64,000 nt of DNA from DASUAS01 sp963841415 (GTDB lineage: Bacteria; Actinomycetota; Acidimicrobiia; IMCC26256; DASPTH01), in the NCBI GenBank assembly GCA_963841415.1, contig CAWJCN010000003.1:434001-498000 (forward strand). Direction: 5' to 3'. Below are positions 1 through 8,675 of this stretch, piece after piece. The first letter of the stretch is position 1; each line of letters opens with the position of its first letter. Made by a program: the position numbers and the translations under genes. Below the pieces are notes generated by a model. It did not search any database. It was given only the letters and a program-made list of their open reading frames with translations, and had not been told where the DNA came from.

Positions 1-519
1 TGCGTATTCGTCGATGGTGAGCTCGTCGAGCCGTCGCATGGGGTAGACGAGGGTCATCGGCATCATGGTGGTGCTGAAACCGGGGCTGCTACCGGTCGCG
101 TGGATCGAGGCACCGCCGCGCTGGCACGCGTCCTCGACGCGGGATCGGACGGTCGGATCCATCGCGGCGGCGTAGAAGAACTCGTTGCGCGTGGTGACGA
201 CGTTGACGCCGGAGCTCAGCAGCCGGGTCAGGTCGTCGAGGTCGTAGCCCTCTTGCATGTACAGCACGCAGTCGGGTGCGAGAGCCACGACATCCTCGAC
301 GGTGTGGGTGGCGAGGACGCCGATCGGACCGATGCCGGCCAGCACGCCCGCGTCCTTGCCGACCTTGTCGTCCGAGTAGACGTAGAGCCCGATCAGCTCG
401 AGCGCCGGATGGTCGACGACCGCGCGGATCGCCTTCTTCCCCATCCTGCCGGCCGCCCACTGGACGACTCGGTACGTCGTGTCGGAACGGTCGCGCCCCG
501 TCGGGTGCGCGTTCGTCAT
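1..519 (-). CDS. NAD(P)H-dependent amine dehydrogenase / dihydrodipicolinate reductase-like protein (C-terminus beyond window)
   Basis: The gene runs off the left edge, so only the first 173 codons are visible. The N-terminus has a Rossmann-type nucleotide-binding stretch (WAAGRMGKKAIRAV, about residues 18-31), followed by a segment resembling dihydrodipicolinate reductase-like oxidoreductases (EGYDLDDLTRLLSSG, VVTTRNEFFY). In Actinobacteria this family is usually annotated as NAD(P)H-dependent amine dehydrogenase-like; the substrate is not known. The ATG at 519 has a strong GGAGGAG Shine-Dalgarno 5-7 bases upstream. It diverges from a TetR gene, and two matching palindromes lie between them, so it is a likely target of that regulator. 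Confidence 0.8.
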   Translation of the reverse strand, partial: MTNAHPTGRDRSDTTYRVVQWAAGRMGKKAIRAVVDHPALELIGLYVYSDDKVGKDAGVLAGIGPIGVLATHTVEDVVALAPDCVLYMQEGYDLDDLTRLLSSGVNVVTTRNEFFYAAAMDPTVRSRVEDACQRGGASIHATGSSPGFSTTMMPMTLVYPMRRLDELTIDEYA

Positions 520-571
520 CGAGACTCCTCCGGTGGACGGTCTTCGGAGCGGCGTGCCCGCGACCTACGGA

Positions 572-588
572 ATGACAGTATCTGACAT
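572..588. promoter_or_regulatory. Putative TetR operator, copy 1
   Basis: Inverted repeat ATGACA-n5-TGACAT, with one mismatch between the arms. It lies 53 bases upstream of the leftward gene's start. It matches the second copy at 683-699 in arm sequence and 5-nt spacer, which supports a real operator for the adjacent TetR gene. Confidence 0.55.
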
Positions 589-682
589 TCGTGGCGAAGT
601 CCAATGCCGAGCAAGCATTCCTGAGTTTGGCTGTCGTGCGGGAAGGTTGCCGCCCCTAGGATGAAACTGAGTCCCGCCCTCT

Positions 683-699
683 ATGTCACATCATGACAT
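683..699. promoter_or_regulatory. Putative TetR operator, copy 2
   Basis: Perfect inverted repeat ATGTCA-CATCA-TGACAT, about 30 bases upstream of the TetR start codon at 729. Its position suits autorepression. It has the same arms and spacer as the site at 572-588, with the two sites 111 bp apart. Confidence 0.6.
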
Positions 700-728
700 T
701 GGGCTGACAGTTGGGAGACGGGCGTCTG

Positions 729-1352
729 ATGGCGGTGGAAGCACATCCAGCGGCGGGCACACGCAAGAGCGAGATGACGCGTCGCCGCCTGCTCGACGCG
801 GCGAACCGCTTGTTCCGGGCACACGGGTATGCCGCGACGACCGCGGCCGCGATCGCCGAGGATGCCGGAGTCACCGAGCGGACCTTCTTCCGCTACTTCC
901 CGTCGAAAGCGGACGTGCTGGTCGCCAACTGGCAGGCGCGGCGTGACGCGCTCAATCGCATGTTCACCACGTCGGACGCGCGTGAGGTGATCGAGACCGT
1001 GCGCGCGGCGATGCGCGAATTCACCGAACACGTTCGCATCGGAATCGAGTCCGGCTTCGAGAGCATCCCGTTCGTCTTCGCCGATCGAGACGCCGCGTCC
1101 GCGGTGCTGCAAGTGTTGCTCTCGGTCGAGCACGACCTCGCGGTAGAGATCGCCCGACGCACTGGCCGCTCATCCGAGGACTTCGACGTGCGCACGGCGG
1201 CCTATGCAACCGTCGGCGTGTTCCGAGCCGCGCTCCGCGCCGCCGTCGCCTCTGATGACACCACCTCCATCACCGCACTCGTCGAGCAGGGGATGGACCA
1301 GCTCCGGCCGCTCTACGCGAACCTCGAACCGATGTCAGCGTCGCCTGAGTGA
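729..1352 (+). CDS. TetR/AcrR family transcriptional regulator
   Basis: Protein of 207 aa. The N-terminal helix-turn-helix reads MTRRRLLDAANRLF, then TAAAIAEDAGVTERTFFRYF, which is the classic TetR DNA-binding fold; the rest is a divergent helical ligand domain. I chose the ATG at 729, preceded by GGGAG, over an in-frame TTG at 711 that has no ribosome site. The gene diverges from an amine-dehydrogenase-like oxidoreductase across 200 bp holding two matching palindromes, so it probably represses itself and that neighbour. The ligand is unknown. Confidence 0.88.
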   Translation: MAVEAHPAAGTRKSEMTRRRLLDAANRLFRAHGYAATTAAAIAEDAGVTERTFFRYFPSKADVLVANWQARRDALNRMFTTSDAREVIETVRAAMREFTEHVRIGIESGFESIPFVFADRDAASAVLQVLLSVEHDLAVEIARRTGRSSEDFDVRTAAYATVGVFRAALRAAVASDDTTSITALVEQGMDQLRPLYANLEPMSASPE

Positions 1353-1556
1353 CGTCACGGACTGCGCACGGTCCCCTTCATTGCGTCGGTGGTCGTGGTG
1401 TGCCCACAACCGCGAGGTCGGTTCCGGTCGTCGTGGGCCCGCTCAGTCTTTCGACGACGCCGGTGCTCGGTCCGCGGGATCGATGCGTCCGGTCTCGTCT
1501 TGCGGAGTGACGGGCGCGGCACCAACCGGTGCGGCCGCGTGAGGCATGCTGAGGCA

Positions 1557-3009
1557 GTGACTGACAGAACACCGAACCTGCTGTTGTTCATGCCGGATCA
1601 GCTCCGCGCAGATTGTGTCGGAGCCTTCGGCAACGGGGTGGTGCGCACACCGACGATCGACGCGCTCGGCGGCGCGGGGCGTGCGGTTCGAGAGCGCGTA
1701 CTCACAGCACAGCGTGTGCACACAGAGCCGCATCTCGATGTTCACGGGTCTGTATCCGCACGTTGCCGGGCACCGCACGCTCGAGCATCTCTTGGCACCG
1801 CACGAGCCCAACGTCTTCGGTCGGCTGCGAGGTTCCGGATATCACGTCGCGCTCGCCGGTGCTCGCGGCGACATGCTCGGCCCCGGTGTCACGCGCGCGT
1901 CGAGCGACCGCTTCGGCTTCACCGCGCCGCCGAAGCTCGAGGATCTCGCCCGCTGGCACCAGTCGCCGTTCGCGCCCGGCTCCAAGTGGTACGACGCGTT
2001 CTACGGCGGTCCGATCGACGGCGATCTGTTCGAGTTCGACGCCGCGACCGTGCAGACGACGATCGACTGGCTGACCGAGGGGCTCCCGGAACCGTGGTGC
2101 TTGTTCGTGGCGTTGATGTTCCCGCATCCGCCGTTCGCGGTGGAACGTTCCTGGTACGACCTGTACGACGGCGTGGAGATGCCGGCGCCGGTGCCAGCGA
2201 CGTTCGCCGGCAAGCCGGGCTTCTACCGCGAGATCCATCGGCGGTACGGGCTCGACCGCATGACGGTGGACGACTGGGCCGAGATCACCCGCACCTACTA
2301 CGCGATGGTGAGCCGCGTCGACGACCAGCTCCGCCAGGTGCTCGAGGCGCTCGATCGCACCGGCCAAGCAGACCGCACGGTGACGTTCTTCTTCACCGAT
2401 CACGGCGAGTACCTGGGCGACCACGGACTCGTCGAGAAATGGCCGTCGGGCCTCGACGAGGTGTTGCTGAGGAATCCGCTGATCGTGCACGACCCCACAG
2501 GTGCGAGCGGCGTCGCGAGCGCGTTCGTCGAGCTGGTCGACCTGACCGCGACGTTCGAGGACATTGGCGGACTCGAGCCCGGTACGCACTTCGGCCGGTC
2601 CTTCCGCCACCTGCTCAGCGACCCATCCGCCGCGCACCGGGACGCCGCGTTCAGCGAAGGCGGATTCCTGCTGCGCGAGGAGCCGTGGCTCGAGACCGGT
2701 GACGACGGCCAGTATCGACACAAGCAGGCGATCCAACACGAGCGCACCGAACTCGTCGGCCGCGCCATCGCGGTGCGTACCGTCGACTGGTGCTATGTCG
2801 AGCGCCTCTACGAGGGCCCCGAGCTGTACGACCGGCGGGCCGACCGACGCGAGACGGTCAACCTTGCCGGACGGCCGGAACACGCGGCCGTCGAACGCGA
2901 GCTCGGGGAGCGGATCTTCCGTTGGCTGTTCGAGACCTCCGACATCGTCCCCGCCCGGCGCGATCCCCGCTTCGACGACGACCTCCAGCAGGCGCTCTTT
3001 GGTGCTTGA
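1557..3009 (+). CDS. Sulfatase (arylsulfatase-type), apparent +1 frameshift
   Basis: Sulfatase-family hydrolase, about 483 aa once corrected. The N-terminus PNLLLFMPDQLRADCVG (from GTG 1557) carries the metal-binding Asp region. The reading frame then changes within 1666-1680, where one extra base gives LGG-AGRA instead of LGARGVRF. The formylglycine site reads CTQSR with its Cys codon at 1717-1719; most sulfatases have CxPSR, so Gln replaces Pro here. Further motifs include the C-terminal metal site FFFTDHGEYLGDHGL. The total length is 3n+1, consistent with a single-base insertion. Either this is a recent pseudogene or a sequencing error; the rest of the frame shows no decay, which favours error. 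Confidence 0.8.
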
Positions 3010-3401
3010 CGCTGCGGGTTGCGCCTGTCCTTGCCGTTCGGTGATGCGGAGGCTTGCTCGATCGGTGTCGTGCCTGTGCGCGGTCAGCCGCAAGGCGCGT
3101 CCGGCGGACCGTGGCGAGCAGCGTGCCGTCGGGCAGGTGGATCCAGCCGTCTTCGACGGCGAAGCCGTCGTGTGAGCGAATGCTGTGCATGCGGGCCCGA
3201 GGTGTTCGCCGTCGGCGAGCGTCCAAACGCCGGCCGCGCTGTGGATCGGGATGGGATGTCGGTGATGCGCACCTCCCACAGCTGCTGCGTCCGGCCTTGC
3301 TGATCGCTCGAGCACGAGCCCAGCGGCCTGGATGAACGCGCTCGCCGGTCGGCTCGGATCCGCTGGGGAGCTCATAGGCGGAGAACAGAGGGTTGCGTTC
3401 T
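3010..3401. other. Non-coding stretch with a possible decayed gene on the minus strand
   Basis: No intact gene is visible. On the minus strand, from about 3330 to 3080, three successive frames give a protein-like text (QQLWEVRITDIP, then IHSAAGVWTLADGEHLGP, then MHSIRSHDGFAVEDGWIHL) that would join if two indels were corrected. I do not recognise the family. Just before the HxlR gene, a TATGAT (3401-3406) resembles a -10 element. Confidence 0.3.
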
Positions 3402-3920
3402 ATGATGCAACGCACTATGGTTGCGGGCATGCAGCGGACGAGCTTCGCGGACATGCATTGCTCGGTGGCCCAGTGCCTCGAGGTTGTGGGCGATTGGTGG
3501 AGCCTCTTGATCGTGCGCGACGCGTTCTTGGGGGTGCGACGGTTCGATGACTTCCAGGCGCGACTCGGGATCTCGCGCAACATCCTCAACCAGCGTCTCA
3601 CCAAGTTGGTCGACGACGGCGTCCTGGCGCGCGTGCCGTACCAGGACAACCCGCCGCGCTCGAATTATCGGCTCACCGACAAAGGCCGCGACCTCTGGCA
3701 CGTGCTCACCGCGATGCGCCAGTGGGGTGATCGATGGGCCGCTCCGGAGGGACCGCCGCTGAAGATGCGCCATGCAGCCTGCGGGCGCGTCGTGAAGGCC
3801 GTGGCGGTGTGCTCGCACTGCGGCGAACCGCTCAGCCCCCGTTCGGTGACGGTGGAACCCGGACCAGGTGCGGATGAAGCCGACTACGAGCGAACCGCGC
3901 TGGAGGGCTTTTCCCGCTGA
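3402..3920 (+). CDS. HxlR family winged-helix regulator
   Basis: Protein of about 172 aa. HxlR signature: a Cys near the N-terminus (MHCSVAQCLEVVGDWW) and the winged helix (SLLIVRDAFLGVRRFDDFQARLGISRNILNQRLTKLVDDGVL, read in two parts). The C-terminal part holds a short Cys-rich segment (CGRVVKAVAVCSHCGEPL) that could bind zinc. The ATG at 3402 is preceded by AGAGGG at nine bases; later ATGs at 3417 and 3429 are possible. It lies 76 bases upstream of an SDR and hydrolase pair in the same direction and probably controls them, as HxlR proteins often regulate adjacent redox enzymes. Confidence 0.88.
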   Translation: MMQRTMVAGMQRTSFADMHCSVAQCLEVVGDWWSLLIVRDAFLGVRRFDDFQARLGISRNILNQRLTKLVDDGVLARVPYQDNPPRSNYRLTDKGRDLWHVLTAMRQWGDRWAAPEGPPLKMRHAACGRVVKAVAVCSHCGEPLSPRSVTVEPGPGADEADYERTALEGFSR

Positions 3921-3996
3921 GGGTGTGCTGAACGGCCACCGCACGCGCGCGTCCCGAAGTGAGTTCGATCATGCTACTAAGACGGGAGGGTCACCC

Positions 3997-4731
3997 ATGA
4001 AGATCGAAGGTGCAGCTGCGTTGGTCACGGGCGCCAATCGCGGTCTCGGTGCTGCGATCGCGCAAGCGCTGTTCGACGCCGGTGCGATCGTCTACGGCGG
4101 CGCTCGGGACCCGGCGACCGTCACGAACGACCGCCTTGTCCCCGTTCGACTCGACGTGACGAACGACGACGACGTCGCGCATGCCGCGCGCACGCTCGCT
4201 GACGTGTCCATCGTCGTCAACAACGCAGGCATCCTCCGCCAGTCCGCGTCGTTGGCTGACGGCGGCATCGAGGCTGCTCGGGCCGAGATGGAAACGAACT
4301 ACTTCGGGGCGATGCGTGTCGCGCGTGCCTTCGCACCGATTCTTCGGGACAACGGTGGCGGTGCCCTGGTCAACGTGCTCTCGGTGCTGTCGTTCATCTC
4401 GATGCCGCAAGGGGCGACGTACAGCGCGTCGAAGTCGGCCGCGTGGTCGCTCACGAACGCGCTCCGTATCGAGCTCCGACGGCAGGGAACCCTCGTCGTT
4501 GCGGTGCACGCCGGCTTCATCGACACTGACATGGCGGCCGGTGTGAGTGGGGAGAAGGTGAGCCCGGAGTCCGTGGCGCAACAGATCGTGACCGCGCTCG
4601 CGAGCGACGCCGAGGAGGTCCTCGCCGACGCGACCAGCGAGATGGTGAAAGCGGCATTGCCGAACGATCTCAGCGCGCTGTATCCGACGCTCCAGGCCCA
4701 ATGGGACACCGAGATGGCGGAACAATCATGA
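3997..4731 (+). CDS. SDR family short-chain dehydrogenase
   Basis: NAD(P)-dependent oxidoreductase of 244 aa. Motifs seen: TGANRGLG cofactor loop (about residues 10-17), NNAG, and the catalytic YSASK. Typical length for a classical SDR. The ATG at 3997 follows a GGGAGGG ribosome site; upstream in-frame ATGs lack one. Its stop codon overlaps the ATG of the following hydrolase (ATGA at 4728-4731), indicating translational coupling. It sits directly downstream of an HxlR regulator. The substrate cannot be deduced. Confidence 0.9.
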   Translation: MKIEGAAALVTGANRGLGAAIAQALFDAGAIVYGGARDPATVTNDRLVPVRLDVTNDDDVAHAARTLADVSIVVNNAGILRQSASLADGGIEAARAEMETNYFGAMRVARAFAPILRDNGGGALVNVLSVLSFISMPQGATYSASKSAAWSLTNALRIELRRQGTLVVAVHAGFIDTDMAAGVSGEKVSPESVAQQIVTALASDAEEVLADATSEMVKAALPNDLSALYPTLQAQWDTEMAEQS

Positions 4732-5592
4732 ACAACCACGCGGACCCTCCGACCGACCTCACGTCGTACAAGAACGCCCCGACCCGCGTCGTCACCGCCG
4801 GTGGCGTGGACTTCGCCTACCGCGAGCTCCGCCCAAGGACGGGTACGCCGGTGATCTTTCTCACGCACCTCGCGGCGAACCTCGACAACTGGGATCCCCG
4901 TGTCGTCGACGGCATCGCCGCGAAGCACCACGTGATCACTTTCGACAACCGAGGCGTCGGCGCCTCCACCGGCAGAGTGCCCGAACACGGTCGAGGCAAT
5001 GGCACACGACGCGTTCGCCTTCATCAAGGCGCTCGGCTTCGACACGGTCGACATCTTCTCCTTCTCGCTCGGCGGCATGGTCGCACAAGCCCTCGTCGCC
5101 AAGCATCCTGAGCTCGTCCGCAAGCTCATCCTCACCGGCACCGGCCCCGCCGGCGGGAAAGGCATCGACAAGGTCGCCGGAACGACCTACTACGACATGC
5201 TGCGCGCCGCGCTCACCCGGCGGGATCCGAAGGAATTTCTGTTCTTCAACCGCGACGCCACCGGCAAGCGTGCCGCGAAAGAGTTCGTCGAACGCCTCAA
5301 GGAGCGCACGGCGGATCGCGACAAGCCGATCGGAGTGAAGGCGTTCCAGACCCAGCTGAAGGCGATCAAGCGATGGGGGCGCTCGGCGCCCGCCGACCTG
5401 TCGAAGATCACCCAGCCGACCCTGATCGCGAACGGCGACAACGACCGGATGGTCCCCTCCGTGCTCTCCGACGATCTTCATCGCCGGATCAAAGACTCCA
5501 AGGTGATCATCTACCCCGACGCCGGACACGGTGGCATCTTCCAGTACCACCGGGAGTTCGTCCCCGTCGCGCTCGAGTTCCTCGACCGGTAG
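4728..5592 (+). CDS. Alpha/beta-fold hydrolase, apparent +1 frameshift
   Basis: Alpha/beta hydrolase, about 287 aa once corrected. The first frame (MNNHADPPTDLTSYK to FDNRGVGASTGRVP) gives the oxyanion-side strands. One extra base near 4979-4985 shifts the frame, after which NTVEAMAHDAFAFIKALGF continues cleanly from the +1 frame. The nucleophile elbow is FSFSLGG and the catalytic His lies in DAGHGG. Length is 3n+1, again fitting one inserted base. Coupled by ATGA overlap to the SDR upstream and followed after 32 bases by an enoyl-CoA hydratase homologue, so the group is probably one transcript. Confidence 0.8.
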
Positions 5593-5624
5593 CAGACCGC
5601 AACGAGCACAGGACGGAGCGCGCC

Positions 5625-6455
5625 ATGACCCACGAGAGCACGATCACCCTCGAACGTCCGACACCGAAGATCGCGAGGGTCACCTTCGCGAACCCGCCCG
5701 CCAACCTGATCGTCAGTGAGACCGTCACGCGCCTGGACGAGATTCTCCGCGAGTTCGACGACGATCCCGACCTCCAAGTGGTCGTCTTCACGAGCGGCGT
5801 GCCGGACTTCTACTTCAACCACTTCGACCTCGCGGCGGCGGGCGACTTCCCTGTGCCCCAGGACGAGGACGCGGTTCCGATCTGGACCGACATCGTGCTG
5901 CGACTGTCCAGGGCCCCCTACATCACGATCGCGTCGATCCGCGGTCGGACCCGCGGTGGCGGCAACGAGCTCGCCCTCGCGTTCGACCTCCGCTACGCGA
6001 GCCGGGAGCGGGCAATGTTCGGCCAGCCCGAGGTCGGCGGCGGCTTGTTGCCGGGCGGCGGGGGAACCGAACGACTGCCCCGATTCATCGGACGAGATCG
6101 CGCGCTCGAGGTGATCCTCAGCAGCGACGACTACGACGCCTCCATCGCCGAACGGTGGGGCTGGATCACCAGGGCACTGCCCGATGCCGAACTCGACGAC
6201 TTCGTCGACGCGATCGCCGCTCGTCTGGCCTCGTTCGACCGAACGTCCCTCTCGTCGGCCAAGACCATGGTGAACCGAGCGTCGCTGCCACCGGACGCCG
6301 ACCTCGTGACCGCGTACCGCGAGTTCGCCCACTCGATGACGCTGCCCGGCTATCTCTCCCGCGCCGCGGGCGCCGAAGCGCTCGTCCCCCAGCTGGGTCT
6401 CGACTTCGAACTGCGGATGGGCGAGTACATCGGTATCGCCAACCAGCTGCCCTGA
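5625..6455 (+). CDS. Enoyl-CoA hydratase/isomerase family protein
   Basis: Crotonase-fold protein of 276 aa. The oxyanion-hole segment RGRTRGGGNELALAFD (about residues 106-121) and the second loop around FGQPEVGGGLLPGGGGTERL are clear. The catalytic Glu pair of true hydratases is not obvious, so it may be an isomerase, hydrolase or a non-CoA relative. The ATG at 5625 follows GGACGGAG. It is the last gene of the HxlR-SDR-hydrolase group. Confidence 0.85.
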   Translation: MTHESTITLERPTPKIARVTFANPPANLIVSETVTRLDEILREFDDDPDLQVVVFTSGVPDFYFNHFDLAAAGDFPVPQDEDAVPIWTDIVLRLSRAPYITIASIRGRTRGGGNELALAFDLRYASRERAMFGQPEVGGGLLPGGGGTERLPRFIGRDRALEVILSSDDYDASIAERWGWITRALPDAELDDFVDAIAARLASFDRTSLSSAKTMVNRASLPPDADLVTAYREFAHSMTLPGYLSRAAGAEALVPQLGLDFELRMGEYIGIANQLP

Positions 6456-6677
6456 CCTCCCGACGCAACGCCCATCCTCACGGCAGGCGCCGCCTACTCC
6501 TTCTCGCTCTGCCTGGACGCCACGCGCGATCCGCGTCAGAACAGTGGGCGCAACGCCAGGACGAACCCGCTCGGCGTGGGACCCGAGCTGACTGATGGGC
6601 GACGCAGGTGTCAGGTCATCGTGGAGATCCAGCCGAGGGGTTGTGGCTGGTCGTCGGGGCGGTCGAGGGGTGAGGTG

Positions 6678-7127
6678 TCAACCGAGCGCGCCGACGTCGA
6701 GGATTCCCTTGCGTGAGCTGAAGCGCCAGCGTCCGTCTTCGCGGGCGAGCTCGTCGATGTGTCGCCCGACGACGATCTGTGGGGTGCCATCGTCGGCGAC
6801 CGAGACCGCGGCCCAGACGCAATCGCCGGAAGCGCGGTCGTCGTCGAGGTCGATGCGCGGCGCGCCGAGGACGTGCACGGCGCCCTGGCCTCGATGTGCG
6901 GGCCGCACACCGGACTCGGCGACTCGGCGGATCTCGTCCCGCCCGTCCGCTCGGAGGACCGGCGTGAGCCGCAGCTTCGCGTCCTGTGTGAACAATTCGG
7001 CGTAGGCATCGACGTCACCCGCGTCGAGATGCTGGCCGTAGTCGAGGTAGAGGCGACGGATCTCGTCCATGTCCTCGAGATGCCGGACCCGCGCAGCCAG
7101 TTCGTGCAGACTCATCTCGTCAAGCAT
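6678..7127 (-). CDS. SnoaL-like / NTF2-like family protein
   Basis: Small cone-fold protein of 149 aa. The N-terminal pattern (LEDMDEIRRLYLDYGQHLDAGDVDAYAELFTQDAKL, read in parts) and the late strand VVGRHIDELAREDGRWRF are typical of SnoaL-like and ring-hydroxylating beta-subunit-like folds. A good AAGGAG site precedes ATG 7127. The substrate is unknown; relatives act as dehydratases, isomerases or hydrolases on hydrophobic ring compounds. The gene stands alone on the minus strand between two plus-strand genes. Confidence 0.8.
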   Translation of the reverse strand: MLDEMSLHELAARVRHLEDMDEIRRLYLDYGQHLDAGDVDAYAELFTQDAKLRLTPVLRADGRDEIRRVAESGVRPAHRGQGAVHVLGAPRIDLDDDRASGDCVWAAVSVADDGTPQIVVGRHIDELAREDGRWRFSSRKGILDVGALG

Positions 7128-7516
7128 GTGGATCTCCTTCGCGTCGTGCTGCTTCAGGCTTCACGTCAGGTGGGATGGTCGATGGCGGCCAACGCGCGCG
7201 CTACCTCGAGCACTGCCTGCTCGTCGACCAGCGAGGTCGCTCGGCGACCGACCACGGGGCGCGGTGCGCGTCCATCACGCCTCAATGATGTCTCCCGCTG
7301 CGCACCTCCCGGACCCGCGCACGACAACGGAGGACCGAGCACGGTCAACCACGGTCGCTCGCGGTCGGCTCAAACCCCATCATCCACCGGCCTCGGTTCG
7401 AAGGCTGTTCACGCTGGTCAGGACATGTCTTCGATGTCCGATCACTCCGGTACCTTGGCGTGGTTCCTCGAACCGACGGTCACAGGCAGCGTCGCGCGGG
7501 CGCCTTGGGGAGCGGC
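7128..7516. other. Intergenic region, possible gene remnant on minus strand
   Basis: No complete gene. On the minus strand at about 7166-7260 a short frame ends ATSLVDEQAVLEVARALAAIDHPT just before the ribosome site of the SnoaL-like gene; it could be the tail of a lost gene. Otherwise nothing recognisable. Confidence 0.25.
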
Positions 7517-8077
7517 ATGGCCAAGCTGATCTACGTGGCGAACGTGTCCCTTGACGGCTACATCGAGGACTCGTACGGCAGCCTCGATTGGACCGAGCCC
7601 ACCGACGAGGTCTTCACCTTCATCACCGACCTTGTGCGCCCCATCGGCACCTACCTCTATGGACGGCGCTTGTACGAGACGATGGCCGTCTGGGAGACCC
7701 AACCTGCCCTGGCTGCCGAGTCAGAGCTGATGGCTGACTTCGCGAACGTCTGGCAGACGGCCGACAAGGTCGTCTACTCCACGACGCTGGGTGCCGCCGC
7801 GACCGCCAGCACGAGGGTCGAGCGTCGCTTCGATCCCGACGCGGTCCGCGACATGAAGGCGTCCGCCGCCCGCGACCTGACTGTCGGCGGGTCGACGCTC
7901 GCCGCGCACGCGTTCAACGCCGGGCTGGTCGACGAGTGCCAGCTCTTCATTCACCCGGTGCTCGTCGGTGACGGGAAGCCCGCATTCCCCCGCGACGCCC
8001 GCGTCCAGTTGGAGCTGCTGGAGGAACACCGGTTCGGCAACGGGGTCATGAACCTCAATTACCGCACCCGGGACTGA
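7517..8077 (+). CDS. Dihydrofolate reductase family protein (RibD C-terminal-like)
   Basis: Protein of 186 aa with the DHFR/RibD-C fold: MAKLIYVANVSLDGYIED at the N-terminus, YGRRLYETM in the middle and DLTVGGSTLAAHAFNAGLVDE followed by HPVLVGDGKP near the end. Proteins of this sort in Actinobacteria are NADPH- or flavin-dependent reductases of uncertain substrate, not the essential folate enzyme. GGGGAG lies seven bases upstream of ATG 7517. It appears monocistronic. Confidence 0.88.
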   Translation: MAKLIYVANVSLDGYIEDSYGSLDWTEPTDEVFTFITDLVRPIGTYLYGRRLYETMAVWETQPALAAESELMADFANVWQTADKVVYSTTLGAAATASTRVERRFDPDAVRDMKASAARDLTVGGSTLAAHAFNAGLVDECQLFIHPVLVGDGKPAFPRDARVQLELLEEHRFGNGVMNLNYRTRD

Positions 8078-8273
8078 CCCGGAAGTCGGAAGAGCGCCGG
8101 TCGCCCGGGCTTCGCTCGAGCAATGCGTGTCACAACAACGTGAGCCGGGTCGTCTAGGAGATGATGCCGCGCCGTGCCGTTCCCGGTACCGCGGCAGTCA
8201 CGGGAAGCGTGTGCACATCACCGTGGCACGCGCACCGTGACACGGGACTGCAACGCGAGCGAGGTGATTGCCC

Positions 8274-8639
8274 ATGAACATTGCACTCTGGATCTGTCAG
8301 TCCGTCTTGGCCGGATTGTTCGCGGCCTCGGGATACGCGAAGTCCACGATGTCCACTGAGCAGATGGCCACGACTGGACAGACGGGCGCGGCGGCGATCC
8401 CACTCCCGATCGCGCGCTTCACCGCCGCGATGGAGCTCTTGGCCGCGGTCGGTCTCGTGCTGCCCCAGGCGACCGGAATCCTGCCGGAGCTGACGGTCGC
8501 CGCCGCGCTCGGGCTCTGCGTGGTGATGATCGGTGCCGCCACGATCCACACCCGTCTCCACGAGCCCCAGAACGTCGCCGTCAACGCCGCGCTCTTCGCG
8601 CTGTGCGTGTTCGTGGCCGCCGGGCGGCTGGCCGGATGA
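8274..8639 (+). CDS. DoxX family membrane protein
   Basis: Protein of 121 aa with four predicted membrane segments: ALWICQSVLAGLFAASGYAK, FTAAMELLAAVGLVLP, LTVAAALGLCVVMIGAATI and NAALFALCVFVAAGRLAG. The early SGYAK and the central alanine-rich helices match DoxX-like small quinone-related membrane proteins. GAGGTGA precedes ATG 8274. No partner gene is obvious. Confidence 0.8.
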   Translation: MNIALWICQSVLAGLFAASGYAKSTMSTEQMATTGQTGAAAIPLPIARFTAAMELLAAVGLVLPQATGILPELTVAAALGLCVVMIGAATIHTRLHEPQNVAVNAALFALCVFVAAGRLAG

Positions 8640-8675
8640 GTCCCACGAAGTCGCGGTCGAAGGCGACGTAGACGG

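Noticed and set aside
1702..3375. Long open frame (557 codons) on the minus strand over the sulfatase
   Set aside because: Antisense shadow of a GC-rich gene; low-complexity Arg/Ala/Val text and the plus-strand frame has clear sulfatase motifs.
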